The translations under genes were made by a program, and so were the position numbers. From Rhipidocladum racemiflorum (Eukaryota; Streptophyta; Magnoliopsida; Poales; Poaceae), in the NCBI GenBank assembly GCA_036346355.1, contig CM070585.1, positions 2,371,001-2,435,000 of the forward strand: DNA of 64,000 nucleotides, read 5' to 3'. This document shows positions 34,870-46,439 of the stretch, piece by piece (the first letter of the stretch is position 1; every line of letters begins with the position of its first letter). Under the pieces are notes generated by a model. That model searched no databases. It was given only the letters and a program-made list of their open reading frames with translations, and had not been told where the DNA came from.

Positions 34870-35060
34870 GATGGACTTTGTCACAGGGCAGGGTAACATC
34901 AGGATCAAAACTATATACTGATGTGAGAACCAGCGAATGGCGCACTGTTTGGAGCGAGTACCTACCGTTGTCACAGGACAGGGTCCCAAGGCCACTCCAC
35001 TCAGAACCCACTGTCCGGAGCGAGTACATATCGTTGTGAGAACCAACGAATGGCGCTACA
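34870..35060. repeat. Short local duplication downstream of gene 2
   Basis: The blocks GTGAGAACCAGCGAATGGCG (34923) and GTGAGAACCAACGAATGGCG (35036), TTGTCACAGGGCAGGG and TTGTCACAGGACAGGG, and GGAGCGAGTAC twice, show a two-copy unit of about 110 bp. Confidence 0.6.
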
Positions 35061-36111
35061 CAAGCCCATTCTTGTTCCACCCCATCGGTCATTCCCCAGC
35101 TGGGAATGTCGTACCCCATTCTCCTTCTGAGAATAGTACTACCATTTAAGTATTTTTTAGGATATGCATAATGTAGTGAGCTATGTCAGAGACGGTTCAG
35201 CTAATCGGTCTGACTTGTGGTTGAGCGATATCTTGAGTTATTTACTTTGCTCAAGGGGACTGCCAAAGACTAAGCCATTTAACCATCCACAAACCAAATT
35301 TAGTACCTGTTGTATTAGCCACCGAAACCAACTATGACATGAAAAATTTTCAACCATCTAACAAGATAAAGCAACAGACTGAAAAATGTAGAATTCGTCA
35401 TATCTCGAGGCGCAAATAGAAAACTTCACACTTGTCACAATATGTGTCGCCATCATGTCTCACTCCTTACATGTGGAAGCGATCAGAAGACTTGCTTCCA
35501 ACGCTTTTATCATGTGAGTCCCTTAATAAACACCTTCTATAAATGGTGCATCCTTGTGTGCTGTGTTTTCTGCTTTCTAGATTGAGCAGACATTGAACTT
35601 AGGAACCATGTCAGTTTTGACATAGTTATTTCTATTTCTACCACTTTTTTGAGAAGACACTTTTTGGTAGAGCTAGACGTATGGATTGGATGGTATCTTC
35701 TTAAAAGCTACACAAATATAAGAAATCAAAAACTTTAACAAAAATATATATCGATCCCAATTAACTTCCTTTTGAGCTTTTATGTTTCTCAATCACATAA
35801 AATGCAACTTATGTTATTGTCGAAATTGCCGATATCTTGATCAACTTTTAAACTTTTGAGAAATACTCAAAAGCACGTCAAAAAATTTTAAAATTTTTTG
35901 TGGATAGTCTTAACCGCAAATCTAATCAAATCCATCACATAAAAATTGAAATCTGATTAAAATGACCGAGATTTTGACCGACATCGCTGAGATTTTTGTG
36001 GTTTATAGCTTTTTGAATATTTTTTATCTAACCAAAATTTAGAATCTCAAAGAATCCGAGACCTCAACCAAAATTTTCCAAATTTTACGGAACTTTTTAT
36101 CATATCGACGA
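35061..36111. other. Gene-free AT-rich stretch
   Basis: No coding homology or clear transposon ends are seen. Words such as ACCGAGATTTTGACCG and CGCTGAGATTTTTGTGG (35963-36000) suggest eroded repeat DNA. Confidence 0.35.
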
Positions 36112-36524
36112 GACAAGCACCTAGAATGTGCTGGTAGCCAATAGCGACCACCGTACGTTATTTGGCTCCTCTCGATCGTTCGCTTGTGGGCATGCTAGAT
36201 GCTACCACGCACCCACGCTGTTGGCTCCTTAATTGCTGTACGCACGTACGTGGCGCCACGGCTACTCTCATGTCGTGTCACCTTTTGTCAGGCATTTACT
36301 ACAAGTTCGGAACTATCTGTCCTCATGTGCTATCACGCACGCGACAGCTCGGGTCCTCCTTATCGTAAACTCCGGCTCTGCAGTGCAGGGACCATATGTA
36401 CAGTAAATTTTGGTATGATATATATATAAAATAAACGTAATTTTGGTTTTTTGTGATGTTTATTTTTGAAAAAATAGGCAGGCTAGATAGTGTTTTTTAA
36501 AAATATTCTAGCTAGAAGCCATCG

Positions 36525-36780
36525 AGGAATTTGCATAACCACAGAGCTTTTTGTGCAAAAAAAAAAATCGGTAAAGAACTCGTTCACGAATTTTCGGAAC
36601 TACAAATCATTTTTGCAAAAAAAATTAGTGAAACGACCTATCCACAATTACAAAAAATAGATAGAGGATCCATTCGCGAATATATGGAATCACGTCGTCT
36701 TCTTTGTAAAAAAATAGTGAATATGATATATCTGCAATTTTGTTTTTTGAAGGGTTTTTTTGTGAAAAAATTGATGTGAC
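36525..36780. repeat. Periodic A-run repeat
   Basis: A degenerate pattern of about 60-90 bp recurs: CTTTTTGTGC or TTTTTGC before an A-run, then a short GC-containing block (ATTCGCGAAT, CACGAATTTTCGG). It resembles the repeat at 25600-26400 but at another place in the block. Confidence 0.4.
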
Positions 36781-37148
36781 GGGGAAATCTAAACCTCCGA
36801 ATCTTAATAAAATAAGAATATATATATATTCTATGGATATATATCAATCCAGCATTGAATAGCAGCATCACATCTCATGCACGCAGTACGTGTACAGGGA
36901 GGTGGATCGATCAATGCTCTCTAAAAAAGTGAAAACTATAATTGATTTACAACCACCAACTTATAGACACTTCACTAATCACTACTGCATGCCAAGTGCC
37001 AACACTACTTTAATATCTATTTATGCAATTTAGTTTCAGCAGAGAACATATATAGATCCTAATTAAGTAGTACGTACATGTTGATCCAATTCCAAGCTGG
37101 CCAGAATGTACAGATACGATGAAAATAACCATCGACCGTGGAGACTAG

Positions 37149-38146
37149 TGGTGGCGAGTCCAGAATGAAAATAGAGGGATGACTTCTATGTCAAAATTTT
37201 AACTTAAGATAAGCATACTAATGGCATATTATCCTCGTTGGTTTGTGAGTTGCTAGTACTTGTACTTCGTCAAAAAAAATTGTGTAATATTTGATTCTCC
37301 ATTTTTAAGACCTAATTTACTGTAATAAAAAAATTGAATTACACATACAATAAACAATCAGACAATAAGGATGAATCAACACTCAATAGAATAATAGATG
37401 ATCAGGAAATGAAATGAACAGATGAATGAATAGAATAATATATTCGCTACTGTGGAAGTGTGGAGTGGTCAGTGACTCAGTGGGGATTGAAAATTGATAC
37501 CTTCCTGGCTTGATGGCTTCCTCGGTTTCTCCATTGGACCTCCAGACGGCGTCTTCCTCGCTTTGGTTCCTACTTCCTCTAATCCTCCTCCAGTCCTCGG
37601 TCGCTCCAATCCTCCTGGTCCTGGTCGCTTGATCCTTCCATCGGTCGTCGGCACTCGGTCGCTCCAGGCTTCAGCGCTCCAGCGCAGCCCGCCTCCTGCC
37701 TCCAGGCCTCTTGGCCTTGCGGCGGACCTTGGCCTCGGTCCGGTCCTCCCGGCGGCCGGCGCGGCACCCGCGCCTCGACCTCGGTGGCTCCTGGCTGGCT
37801 CGGTCCTCCCGGCGCGGCGCCCCAAGATCGCCGACTTCGATCTTGTGAGGGTCTGCGGCAAGGACAGGCTGCGCTACAGTAAGATCCCGTTCTCGATCCA
37901 TTCCGATGATCCGATCTGATCTCGTTGCTGCGCTCTTTGTATTATTGTTGGGCTAATCACTAAGCCCATGTTTAATTTGTGGCCCACTAGTCCAAAATGG
38001 TGTTAGTATTGTTTTTTTTTGTATTATTATTCTTTTTCTTCCTATATGTGAATGTTGACTGCTTGAGTTCTTGACTGTTGCTCGCCGGGGGGAGGGAGGG
38101 GGGTGTGGTTTGCGCCCCAACAAGCCCCAACGATAGATTCGCCACT
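37149..38146. mobile_element. 998-bp insertion with 9-bp target duplication and GC-rich core
   Basis: GGAGACTAG occurs directly at 37140-37148 and 38147-38155. Block A has it once, uninterrupted, at 23662-23670. The ends TGGTGGCGA and (reverse complement) AGTGGCGAA are short inverted repeats. The core at about 37490-37870 is strongly GC-rich, coding-like in composition, with open frames on both strands (37494-37919 plus, 37861-37469 minus), flanked by AT-rich arms. A 9-bp duplication is usual for Mutator-like elements, but the ends also resemble hAT-like CAGTGGCGG. The core may be a captured host gene fragment. No domain is recognised. Confidence 0.65.
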
Positions 38147-38164
38147 GGAGACTAGTAAGTAGTA

Positions 38165-39039
38165 CTCCCTCCGGTCTGGTAATATCTGTCGTTTTGGACA
38201 TCGACACGGTCTTCAAAATACAACTTTGACCGCCAATTTTTATTATAATTGTCGACGATTGGAGAACGGGCTCCCGCCGAGCTTACTTGTTGAATGGGGG
38301 ATCAACAGGGCCCCGTCGTACGAACCGAGGTGGTCGTCCGAGCGGCGCCAAGTCGGGAGAATAGACGCGCGGTGTTTATCCTGGTTCGGGCCTCTCACTG
38401 CCGAGATAATAGCCCTACTCTAGTGTATTGTGTTTTATTGGTTCTCCTGTTGTTACAGATATCAGGGGGGTTAAATACTACGCCTAGAGATACATAAAAG
38501 GTAACTACCCCCTAGATTTACGCTATGCAGCCATATCCGCGATCTGCTGCCCTTGCTCTGCGCGCTATTTGAATCTCGGGTACGATTTCCCTTGATTTTC
38601 GGCTGGTTGGTTGCTACCTTCCTTCCTTGTAGCATGACCGAGTCCACCGACCACATACCCGGGTATAACGTGGTTTTTACGAGCATGCTTGCTTGTGATC
38701 GTTTGGAATGGTCGTGAGTGAAGGGGTGGATATGTATGCTCGGGAGGTGTGCTGCTCGTTTTGTACTCCCGAGTATCTTCTGTAGGCATTGTATGATCGG
38801 CGGGCTCAGGATCTCCCGGGGGTACCGTGGTCTTTTGTCAGATGGTCAATCCCCGACAATAATATATTTATAAAACCTAATAAAATTATAATATTATGAA
38901 ATTACTTCTCGAGACAAGTCTAGATATATAATTTTCATATATCCAATTTAAATATTTAAAAATATATTATTAGTCAAAGTTTAGAAAGTTTTGATCATCA
39001 CTATGTCTAAAACGACAGGTATTACCAAACCGAAGGGAG
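38165..39039. mobile_element. Stowaway MITE (copy in block B) interrupted by a solo LTR
   Basis: CTCCCTCCGGTCTGG at 38165 and ACCAAACCGAAGGGAG ending at 39039 are the Stowaway ends, with TA on both sides. Removing the 609-bp LTR and one 5-bp duplication leaves 261 bp, matching the 260-bp copy at 23776. In block A the corresponding point is empty. Confidence 0.87.
38250..38858 (-). repeat. Solo LTR of an R4-related Ty3/gypsy family
   Basis: TGTCGACG...CCCCGACA ends, flanked by ATAAT at 38245-38249 and 38859-38863. The intact Stowaway at 23776 shows one ATAAT at this point. On the minus strand it matches the R4 LTR from TGTCGGGGATTG to CAATCGTCGACA. Length is 609 bp. No internal region is present, so the two LTRs of a former element recombined. 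Confidence 0.92.
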
Positions 39040-40585
39040 TACCTCCGTAGGATTTCGTTGAAGAAAACCCCCATAGGATTCGGAGGATGGCACACAAACA
39101 ACGGTGATTTTAAAATAAACTCACAACGACGAAATGCTACCCAAAAAAAATGTTGAATTATGGATCCCATGCAGCTAAAGATCTACGCCGATGGTTCCCA
39201 ATCGTTAATGATCACGTGCGCATCGACAACAACAAAAATAAAGTAGCGCCCTGTTCCAATGAAAGTGACATAGGGCAGTACGCCATTGAAAGCGGTAGCC
39301 ACAGCTTGTCGAGGTGTTCCTCTCAGTTTCGCCTTCTAGTATATATTCGGAGAGATTAGATGACAAGATCTGAATGGACATGTGCTTATATATTTCTCTG
39401 TTGAATGGAATGGGTAGAGGGCCTGGCCCATGCATTCATATATGAAGCGACAGATTTAAGAAAGGGTAGTTTCACCTCTCTTCGATCGCATTATTGATTT
39501 CATAGATAAATATTACCCTCGTTTTGAATGTAAGATGCAGTTAAATTTTCAAAACTTTTATTATCAATATTTTTACACTATTTTAATTGGATAAATATAA
39601 TCATACGTCTAGATTTGTCTTGAAAAATACTTTCATATGTAATATTATAATTTTATTGGGGTTTATAAATATATTACAATAAAAATTAATTGTCAATATT
39701 ATGTTTTAGAGATCATGTCGATGTTAAAACAATAATTATTTGTGACTGGAGGGAGTACGCCGGATTGACTGATTGTGGTTAAAGCATGAATGAATAGTAG
39801 ATGATGATTACCTACTCTTTGTTTGTTTTAAAATTTATATAATTGGTATTGAAAGGAAAAAATATAGAAGCACTACTCAAGCGTATTAATATTACGTGCA
39901 TGCGTTAACCATGGATGATGTTCTTCTGTTCTGCCTAAATCTAGGTCGGCCTTAGGTTTGGAATTTTGATTGGGTTTGAATTTGAACTCCTCTAATCATC
40001 ACCGATTGTAAACACGAGTTTTTCCGTTAACACTTACTAAAAAAATTCCTTGCCGGTTTGGTGGACGCAGCAGCCGGAGTCAGCTCCGAAAGATTCAGAA
40101 AAGCAACAACACTACTCTTTGATCACGCTGGCAATCTGGAGGGTGTGGAAAGCTCGGGATGCGAGACAGTCTTCAACAACGCATCGGTACTACCACCATC
40201 CATGGGTAGTGGAGTACCACCGTTGTGATGCGAGATAGTTCAACGACTCATCGGTACTACCACAGTTGAGCTGAAAGGGTACGCACGCAGGCGCCGCGCT
40301 CGGCTTTGCTAGTTAACGGAAATCCTTGCTGCATCTTCTTAATGCAAAAGGTATGCAGCTCTCTTGCATGTTTATTTAAGAAAATCCTTGCTTTTTAAAG
40401 ATGATTTTGTAAATACCTCTTAGCCAGGTCGAGAACTGAATCAAATCCCTCGTTGCGCCAGCCGGGCTTTGCGCGGTGGGCGAGTGCGAGCCCATGTTCA
40501 ACTCGTCGTCAGCCTTGGAGTGTCGCTCAACACTGGCATGCACAGTGCCATGTGCAAGCATGTGTGTAGGAGTGCTTGTGTGTGC

Positions 40586-40733
40586 AGTGGCGGAGCTACG
40601 ATTTTTAGACTAGATTGGTTCAACTTAAAAAATATATATATGTAATAGGCCAATATATTTATAAATATAAAATGTATCAAATATATAATACGAATATAAT
40701 AATAAGGTTTTGCAATAGTTCAGATAATATTAC
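40586..40733. other. AT-rich repeat fragment before R4
   Basis: Begins CAGTGGCGGAGCTACGATTT, like other hAT-type or dispersed repeat ends in this window (about 13934, 24072). R4 cut it at 40734. The last five bases, ATTAC, should recur beyond the right edge if R4 is complete. Confidence 0.4.
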
Positions 40734-41035
40734 TGTCGGGGATTGGCTATCTGGCAAAAGTCCACGGTACCCCCGTGAAAAGCCAAGCCCATCGACCAAA
40801 CAATACTGAAAGAAGATGCTCGGGGGCGTGAAACGAGCATCCCTCCTCCTCCTACGAACATACGGTCTGCACCTTTGCTCACGGTCACATCAAGCACCAC
40901 CCGCACGAGCAAGCATGCTCGTAAAGACCATGACCTACCCAAGTATTTGGTCGGTGGGCCCAGCGAGCGCTACGAGGAAGGAAGGAGGCAACTAATCAGC
41001 CAAAGATCAAGGGAAATCTTACCCGAAATTCAAAT
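40734..41035 (+). repeat. R4 5' LTR, first part
   Basis: TGTCGGGGATTGGCTATCTG start, identical to the 3' LTR start at 63443. R3 interrupts it after CAAAT (41031-41035). Confidence 0.93.
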
Positions 41036-41713
41036 TGTCGGGGGGTCGGGTAATTTCCATAAATTACCTCGGATGCCACCAACGACCAAGCTCGCTCCCG
41101 CCCGAGCCACCAGGAGGTCGTTACCCTGGGTTGTCTAAATCAGAGCTTGGAAGGCTACGCATTCCGGCGATTCGAGCTCGGGCTCGGGTGGGACCGAGAA
41201 TGCCACGTACTCCAGTCGATTCCGAGCTCGAGCTCGGGTAAGATGTCCAAGCTCGGTGCCGGTCATCGGCCGACCTTACGAGGTCTCGGGGTCGGTAGGA
41301 ATAACCACCCGAGCGTAACTTCCGTTGGCCCGTTACGTTTCCCGTGGGAGCGTGGCGGAAAGATAGGATCCACCAGTTGCCACGTTTGGGCGAGGTCCGA
41401 ACGTGCGGGTAGTGGGGTCATGGAGTTCGATCCTTTGTAAGCTATAAAAGGGTCCCCATCGTGAGGGGGACACATAACAACAAAGATAGCGGCACCGCAT
41501 CAGTAAAACTTCGGACACATTGCAAGAGTAAACGAGAGCCGAGTAGGGCTGTTATCTCTTTCTCGAGAGGCCCGAACCAGGGTAAATCTAGCGTGTCCAC
41601 ATTCGTTGGAATCGTGAGCCATTCTTCGAGTAATCCCTCACGTAAGAAGGGGTCACAGTTGGTCCCTCCACCAACAAGTAAGCTCGGCGGGGGCCTGTTC
41701 CCGATCGTCGATA
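41036..41713 (+). repeat. R3 5' LTR
   Basis: Starts TGTCGGGGGTCGGGTAATTT and ends ATCGTCGATA. TATAAAA lies at 41444-41450. It matches the 3' copy along its full length, with many small indels. Confidence 0.93.
41444..41450 (+). promoter_or_regulatory. TATA box in R3 5' LTR
   Basis: TATAAAA followed by GGGTCC, about 408 bases into the LTR. The same box is at 52209-52215 in the 3' LTR. It would start the genomic transcript about 30 bp downstream. Confidence 0.65.
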
Positions 41714-41759
41714 CCAGTGGCGCCGTCGTGGGGACCGACTTTCCCTTCGTGAGGAATCC

Positions 41760-43430
41760 GAAGAATGTCAATCCCGAGAACCACCAGGGCTCTACGCCCC
41801 GAGATCGAGGAAGAGGACAAGCGATTCTTCGACAATGGGTCGGCGGCGTCGCCGTATTAAGAATCAAGACGGTTCCAGGAGCTTTTCCTGGAAGCCGCCG
41901 CTGCCTGCCGGGCGATTCTTTCGCTCGGCTCGACGCCTCTCGGACGGCAGTGCGACGGCTCTACGATGGTGGACATCCCGACCTCTACGAAGCTCGACCA
42001 GGGGACCGCTTCACGGGAGACACCGTGATGTCCCCTCGCGATCCGTCAATCCCGTAACGTCTTCGTTGCGGAAGAGGATGGAAATGCCGAGCAAATCCCG
42101 GTGAGCGGCGTCTTCACCGCTGGCGGCCAAAGAGCACCTGCGAGCATCCCTGAATCGGACGACCGGCTTACGGCAGCAAGTCCGAGGTGGCCTGGCCCGA
42201 TAAGACCAGGGCCGAAGTTCGCGAGAATTTCCGCAGCGTCACGGACTCGGAGCCCGTCGCGACGGCGAACGAAGCTCGTCACCGCGTTCCCCAGGCGAGA
42301 ACGCCTTCAAGCCCTGGCCACGGTGGTGCGCAACCTCGAGAGTTTCTGGCGGCCGACCTAGAAGCCATGGCGCGCCGTGGCCGGCGACCTCGAGGAAATC
42401 GCCACAGACATAAGCGGCGGAGGCCTCCGGAAAGGCGCCAGAGCAATTCACTGGAACGCCGCCACGGCGTCAGCGCCACCACCGATGACTCACGCAGCCG
42501 CACTCAGAGTGGATGGCGGCGCGCGGCCGACGGCTCGGGAGGGCACCGGAGCAATTCAGGGGCTCCTCGGGACCGGCGGAATCGAGCCACGGGCGTAACC
42601 GGGCCGAACATTCCTCATCGGGCCACTCCCATCCTACAGCGTAGGAGACTCTCGCCTGGGCCCACTAACCTCGGGCTCGGTGGTGGGGATCGCCCGACCG
42701 CCGCGCTCGTGGTGATCGCCAAACGATCCGTGTTCAGTGCAGGCGTTCGCGACGTCGGCTGCGACGAGTGACCTGGCCGACAAGGTTTAAGCCGGGCCAC
42801 ATCGAGAGATTCGACGGACTCGTAACCCCGACGAAGTTTCTCTCGATCTACACCACGGCCATTTTAGGCTGCCGGGGTGATGAAAGGGTGATGGCCAACT
42901 TTACGCCTGATCCTGGGCCGGGCGGCTCGGACGTGGCTATTCAACCGAAGGAGAACTCGATCCGGTCCTGGGCTCGGTGGCGGCACTCTCGAGCCAACTT
43001 CCGGAGGCCGCTACGTCGCCGGGAAGGAGCGCGACCTTGAGCGTCGATACAGACGGAGGGCGAGACCTGCGCCCGATTCGTCGGCGCTTCATGCAAGTGC
43101 GCAATTCCATACCGAGCATCTCGGATGAGGCGGTCGTCAGGGCTTTCAAGTTCGGGTCCGAGGCGACGCTTTACTCAGACCTCGAAATCCACTCCGGACA
43201 TCACGGCCAACGAATTCGCATGGTGGCCAGACCGTTACGCCAACGCGACGAGGCCGTCCAATGGAAGAAGTCGCTAGGCGAGGAAGCCGCCCACCGGCCG
43301 GGCTCGAAGGGCATCAAGCCGAAAGAGCGTAAGCTCGATCGAGAAAAAATCAAAAGAAGAAAAATCCTCCGTCTCGGCGTGGTGGCGACCATCGAAAGAC
43401 AACGGCCCGACCTCGCGATCGTATAGGGGC
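41760..43430 (+). pseudogene. R3 gag (broken)
   Basis: The conserved capsid core is in 42768-43040: TRFKPGHIERFDG, KFLSIYTTAIL and ENSIRSW. Downstream, 42977-43426 keeps NSIPSISDEAVVRAFKFG and a lysine/arginine-rich end. The upstream 41760-42760 region is Arg-, Pro- and Ser-rich in all frames, a typical gag N-terminal extension, so no single start can be chosen. Frame changes near 42950 and 43030 break it. Confidence 0.75.
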
Positions 43431-43491
43431 CCGAAAGGAAAGGGTCGGCCAGGTTCGGCGGAACAACGAGCGTAATCGGGACGACCAAGCC

Positions 43492-44460
43492 TTGGCGACC
43501 AACGCGGGCGGGCTAGTGCCTACTACGCTCGCTCCACCAGCGCATGGGCACGACCTTCTAATTGCGAGCGTGGGCCTCCGCCTGGAGCAGTTCTACAATG
43601 GTAAGGGTCCCATGCCCACGCTCCCCGAGATGGAAGGAGACGTCAAGGGCAAGAAGCCCGCCGAGGAGCAAGACACCGACATGGAGTACCAAGAGCCGAG
43701 AAACCACATCGCCGTGATATTCGGGGGCTCCGCCGCCTATGGGTCGCGTCGGGAGTTAAAGGAGGCCGCGCGCGAGGTACTCCGTGTCACTCAGGGGAAG
43801 CCTCCTGTTCAGCAGCTCAAGTGGTCCGAGCTGCCGATCACCTTCTCCAAGGACGACTGCCCTCTGGGGATGACGAAACCCCAAAGGCTTCCGATGGTCG
43901 TTAGCCCAACAATCTGCAACACCACAGTAGGTCGGGTCCTTGTGGATTGCGGAAGCTCCCTGGACCTGATATCTGCCAAGGTCTTGGACGAGATGCAGAT
44001 CCCTCGCTCCAAGATCAAAAGCCTGGTGGTCCCGTTCTACGGGATAGTACCCGGAACGTCGGTCAGGCCACTCGGCGGATCGTCTGCCCGATAACGTTCG
44101 GCCATCCGAGCAACTTCCGAGCGGAGCTAATCACGTTCGAAGTGGTCGATTTGAATCGGCTTACAACGCCATCCTGGGCGACCGGCGCTTCGCCAAATTC
44201 ATGGCCGCCACTCATCACGGTACCAATGCTTGAAGGTCCCCGGCCCGTGGCGTGATCACGATCAAGGAAGCCCAAAGCGACTCGAATCGCGACGAGAGGG
44301 CGTTAGACATGATCGGTCACCGCCTGCCCATGCCCGAGCAAGAGCCGAGGAGTTCCCGCCCAAGGCTAGCCTCCAAGCCGGGAGAAACCAAGGCCATCCG
44401 TTGTGCGACACAAAGCCGCATAAGGTCGTGACACGTGGGGGCTTCCTAGATCCTAAATAG
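43492..44460 (+). pseudogene. R3 protease and linker to RT (broken)
   Basis: 43492-44094 is the longest clean piece: MEYQEPRNHIAVIFGGS, TKPQRLPMVV, and the active site LVDCGSSLDLISAK, with Cys after the catalytic Asp as in R2. After a frame change near 44080, fragments of the linker follow up to a conserved stop-containing LDPK at 44450-44460. The protease would have processed Gag-Pol. Confidence 0.8.
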
Positions 44461-45436
44461 GAACTCAAGCTCGTGACCTTCCTCAGGAGAAGCGCGGACA
44501 CGTTCGCTCGGGAACCGTCAGACATGCCCGAGTCCCAAGGGAGGTCGTCGAGCACAAAGCTATGATTCGGCTCGACAAAAGCCTGTGGCGAAGCTCAGCG
44601 CTTCTCCCGGAGAAGCAAGCCATCATCGAGAGGAACCGGACAAGCTCCTCAAAGCCGGTTTCATTCGGAGGTTGACCATTCCGATTGGTTGGCCAACCCG
44701 ATCATCGTGATGAAGAAAGGAGGCAAGTGGCGCATGTGTGTCGATCACACGGGGCTAAATGCCGCATGCCCGAAGGACAATTTCCGCTACCTCGGATAGA
44801 CCGGTTGGTCGACGCGACGGCCGACTCGAGGCGATGAGCTTTCTGGACGCCTACTCAGGCTATCACCAGATCGGTATATCGCCCGATGACGAGGAGAAAA
44901 CTTCCTTCATCACGCCGTTTGGCACATTCTGCTACACGACCATGTCCTTCGGTCTAAGGAATCTTTGGAGCAACCTTCAGCGCCTTATGCGTAAAACCTT
45001 CGGGCCAAATAGGTCGAACACGGAAGTGTATGTAGACGACATAGTCGTCAAGAGCAAAATGGCCTCCGACCATGTATCCGATCTAGAGGAGACTTTTCAT
45101 AACCTCAATAAGCATCGAATAAAGTTAAACCCTGAAAAATGTGTGTTCGGGGTCAAAGCTGGCAAGGTGCTCGGATACATGATCGGCCCACAAGGAATCG
45201 GGGCCAACCCAGAGAAGATAGAAGCCATCGAGAACATGCGACCACCGACTTGCACTCGGGAGGTCCAGTCCCTGACTGGGAGGATGGCGGCCTTAAGTCG
45301 TTTCATCTCGCGGCTCGGGGAACGCGGCCTACCTTTCTTCAAGGCGCTCCGGAAGCACGACGGTTTCACTTGGACAGATGAAGCAGACCGCTCTTTCAAA
45401 GAGCTTAAACTGTATTTGTCAAGACCCCGGTCTTGA
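44461..45436 (+). pseudogene. R3 reverse transcriptase (broken)
   Basis: From about 44500 the N-terminal part is in changing frames (GKWRMCVDHTGLN around 44725). 44759-45436 then reads MSFLDAYSGYHQIGIS, FGTFCYTTMSFGLRN, the catalytic YVDD at 45029-45040 followed by IVVKS, and KLNPEKCVFGVKAGKVLGY. The frame leaves near 45430 at the start of the RNase H connection. The catalytic residues are intact, and the damage is by frame change. Confidence 0.88.
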
Positions 45437-46430
45437 CCACGCCCAGTAGGAGAGGTCCTCTTGCTTTACCTGGCCGCCACACCCCATGCGGTAAGCGCCG
45501 TCATCACAAGAGAACGGAGGGCAGTCTGGCGCCCGATCTACTACATCGGCGAGTCTTTGCCACGGACCAAAGGAGGCGTTACCCGAGGTCCGTAAGCTCC
45601 TTTATGCGCTCCTCGTGGCCTCGAAGAAATTAAGACACTACTTCCAGGCACACAAAATACAAGTCCCGACCAACTTCCCGTGAGGAAATTCTCGAATCGA
45701 CGCATAGCGGGCGGATCGCGAAATGGGCCATGGAGCTCGCCCGGTCGAGATCGAATTCTCGGCCGTAACCGCGATCAAATCTCAGGTCCTAGCGGACTTC
45801 CTAGCCGAATGGACAAACCCGCCCGCCGAACCCGAACCCAACCAGGCCGAGCTCGAGCGCTGGGTCATGCACTTCGACGGATCCCGAGCTTACGATTGCT
45901 CGGGGGCTGGAGTGGTCCTCGAATCCCCTCAGGGGGAGCGGATCCAGTACGCCCTCCAACTGCACTTCGGCGCAACAAACAACGCAGCGAATCACGAAGA
46001 TGCGCTGGCCGGGCCGGGCATGCAAAGCGCTCGAGTCCAACGACTAATCGCGAAGGCGACTCGCGGTGGTCGTCAACCAGGTTAACAAGGAGTATCGGTG
46101 TTCGATGACTCAATGGCGCTTTACCTGGCTGAAGTAAGGAAGATGGAAAAGTACTTGAAACTTCAAGTACTATACATCCCGGGAAGGACAATGCCCTGGC
46201 CGACCATCTATCAAAGGTCGGTTCCGCCCAGTTTCCCGCTCCAGCGGGGGTGCTCATCGAGCACCTCTATAAGCCCTCCATACCCCCCGGGGAAGAGGCA
46301 ACCGAGACGGGTGGTACCGTCTCCTTCCTCGAGCAGGACGCCTTGAATTGGATGACGCCATTCATCCAATACTTCGTGCACGGACCTTTGCCGAGGAGGA
46401 AGCCGAAATCCGGCTAGTGAGGCGGCTCCT
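45437..46430 (+). pseudogene. R3 RNase H and archaeal-type RNase H (broken)
   Basis: The first RNase H is fragmentary at 45437-45720. The archaeal-type RNase H is clearer in 45723-46085: FDGSRAYDCSGAGVVLESP, then LHFGATNNAA and MQSARVQRLIAKA. The downstream part at 46090-46260 (YLAEVRKMEKYLK) is in another frame. Confidence 0.72.
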
Positions 46431-46439
46431 CGACCTATA

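Larger units (their letters stand above)
36112..40585. repeat. Segmental duplication block B
   Basis: Collinear with block A (22892-28181 plus 31987-32040), same orientation. Unique to B are a 998-bp TIR element (37149-38146), a Stowaway at 38165 split by a solo LTR, and the lack of the LINE and of the 27707 MITE. The match ends near 40585, where a different repeat (CAGTGGCGGAGC) and then R4 begin. Confidence 0.85.

Noticed and set aside
37469..37919. Overlapping plus and minus frames of 130-141 codons in the GC-rich core of the 998-bp element
   Set aside because: Overlapping frames on both strands and low-complexity composition. I kept the segment as possible captured cargo but do not call a gene.
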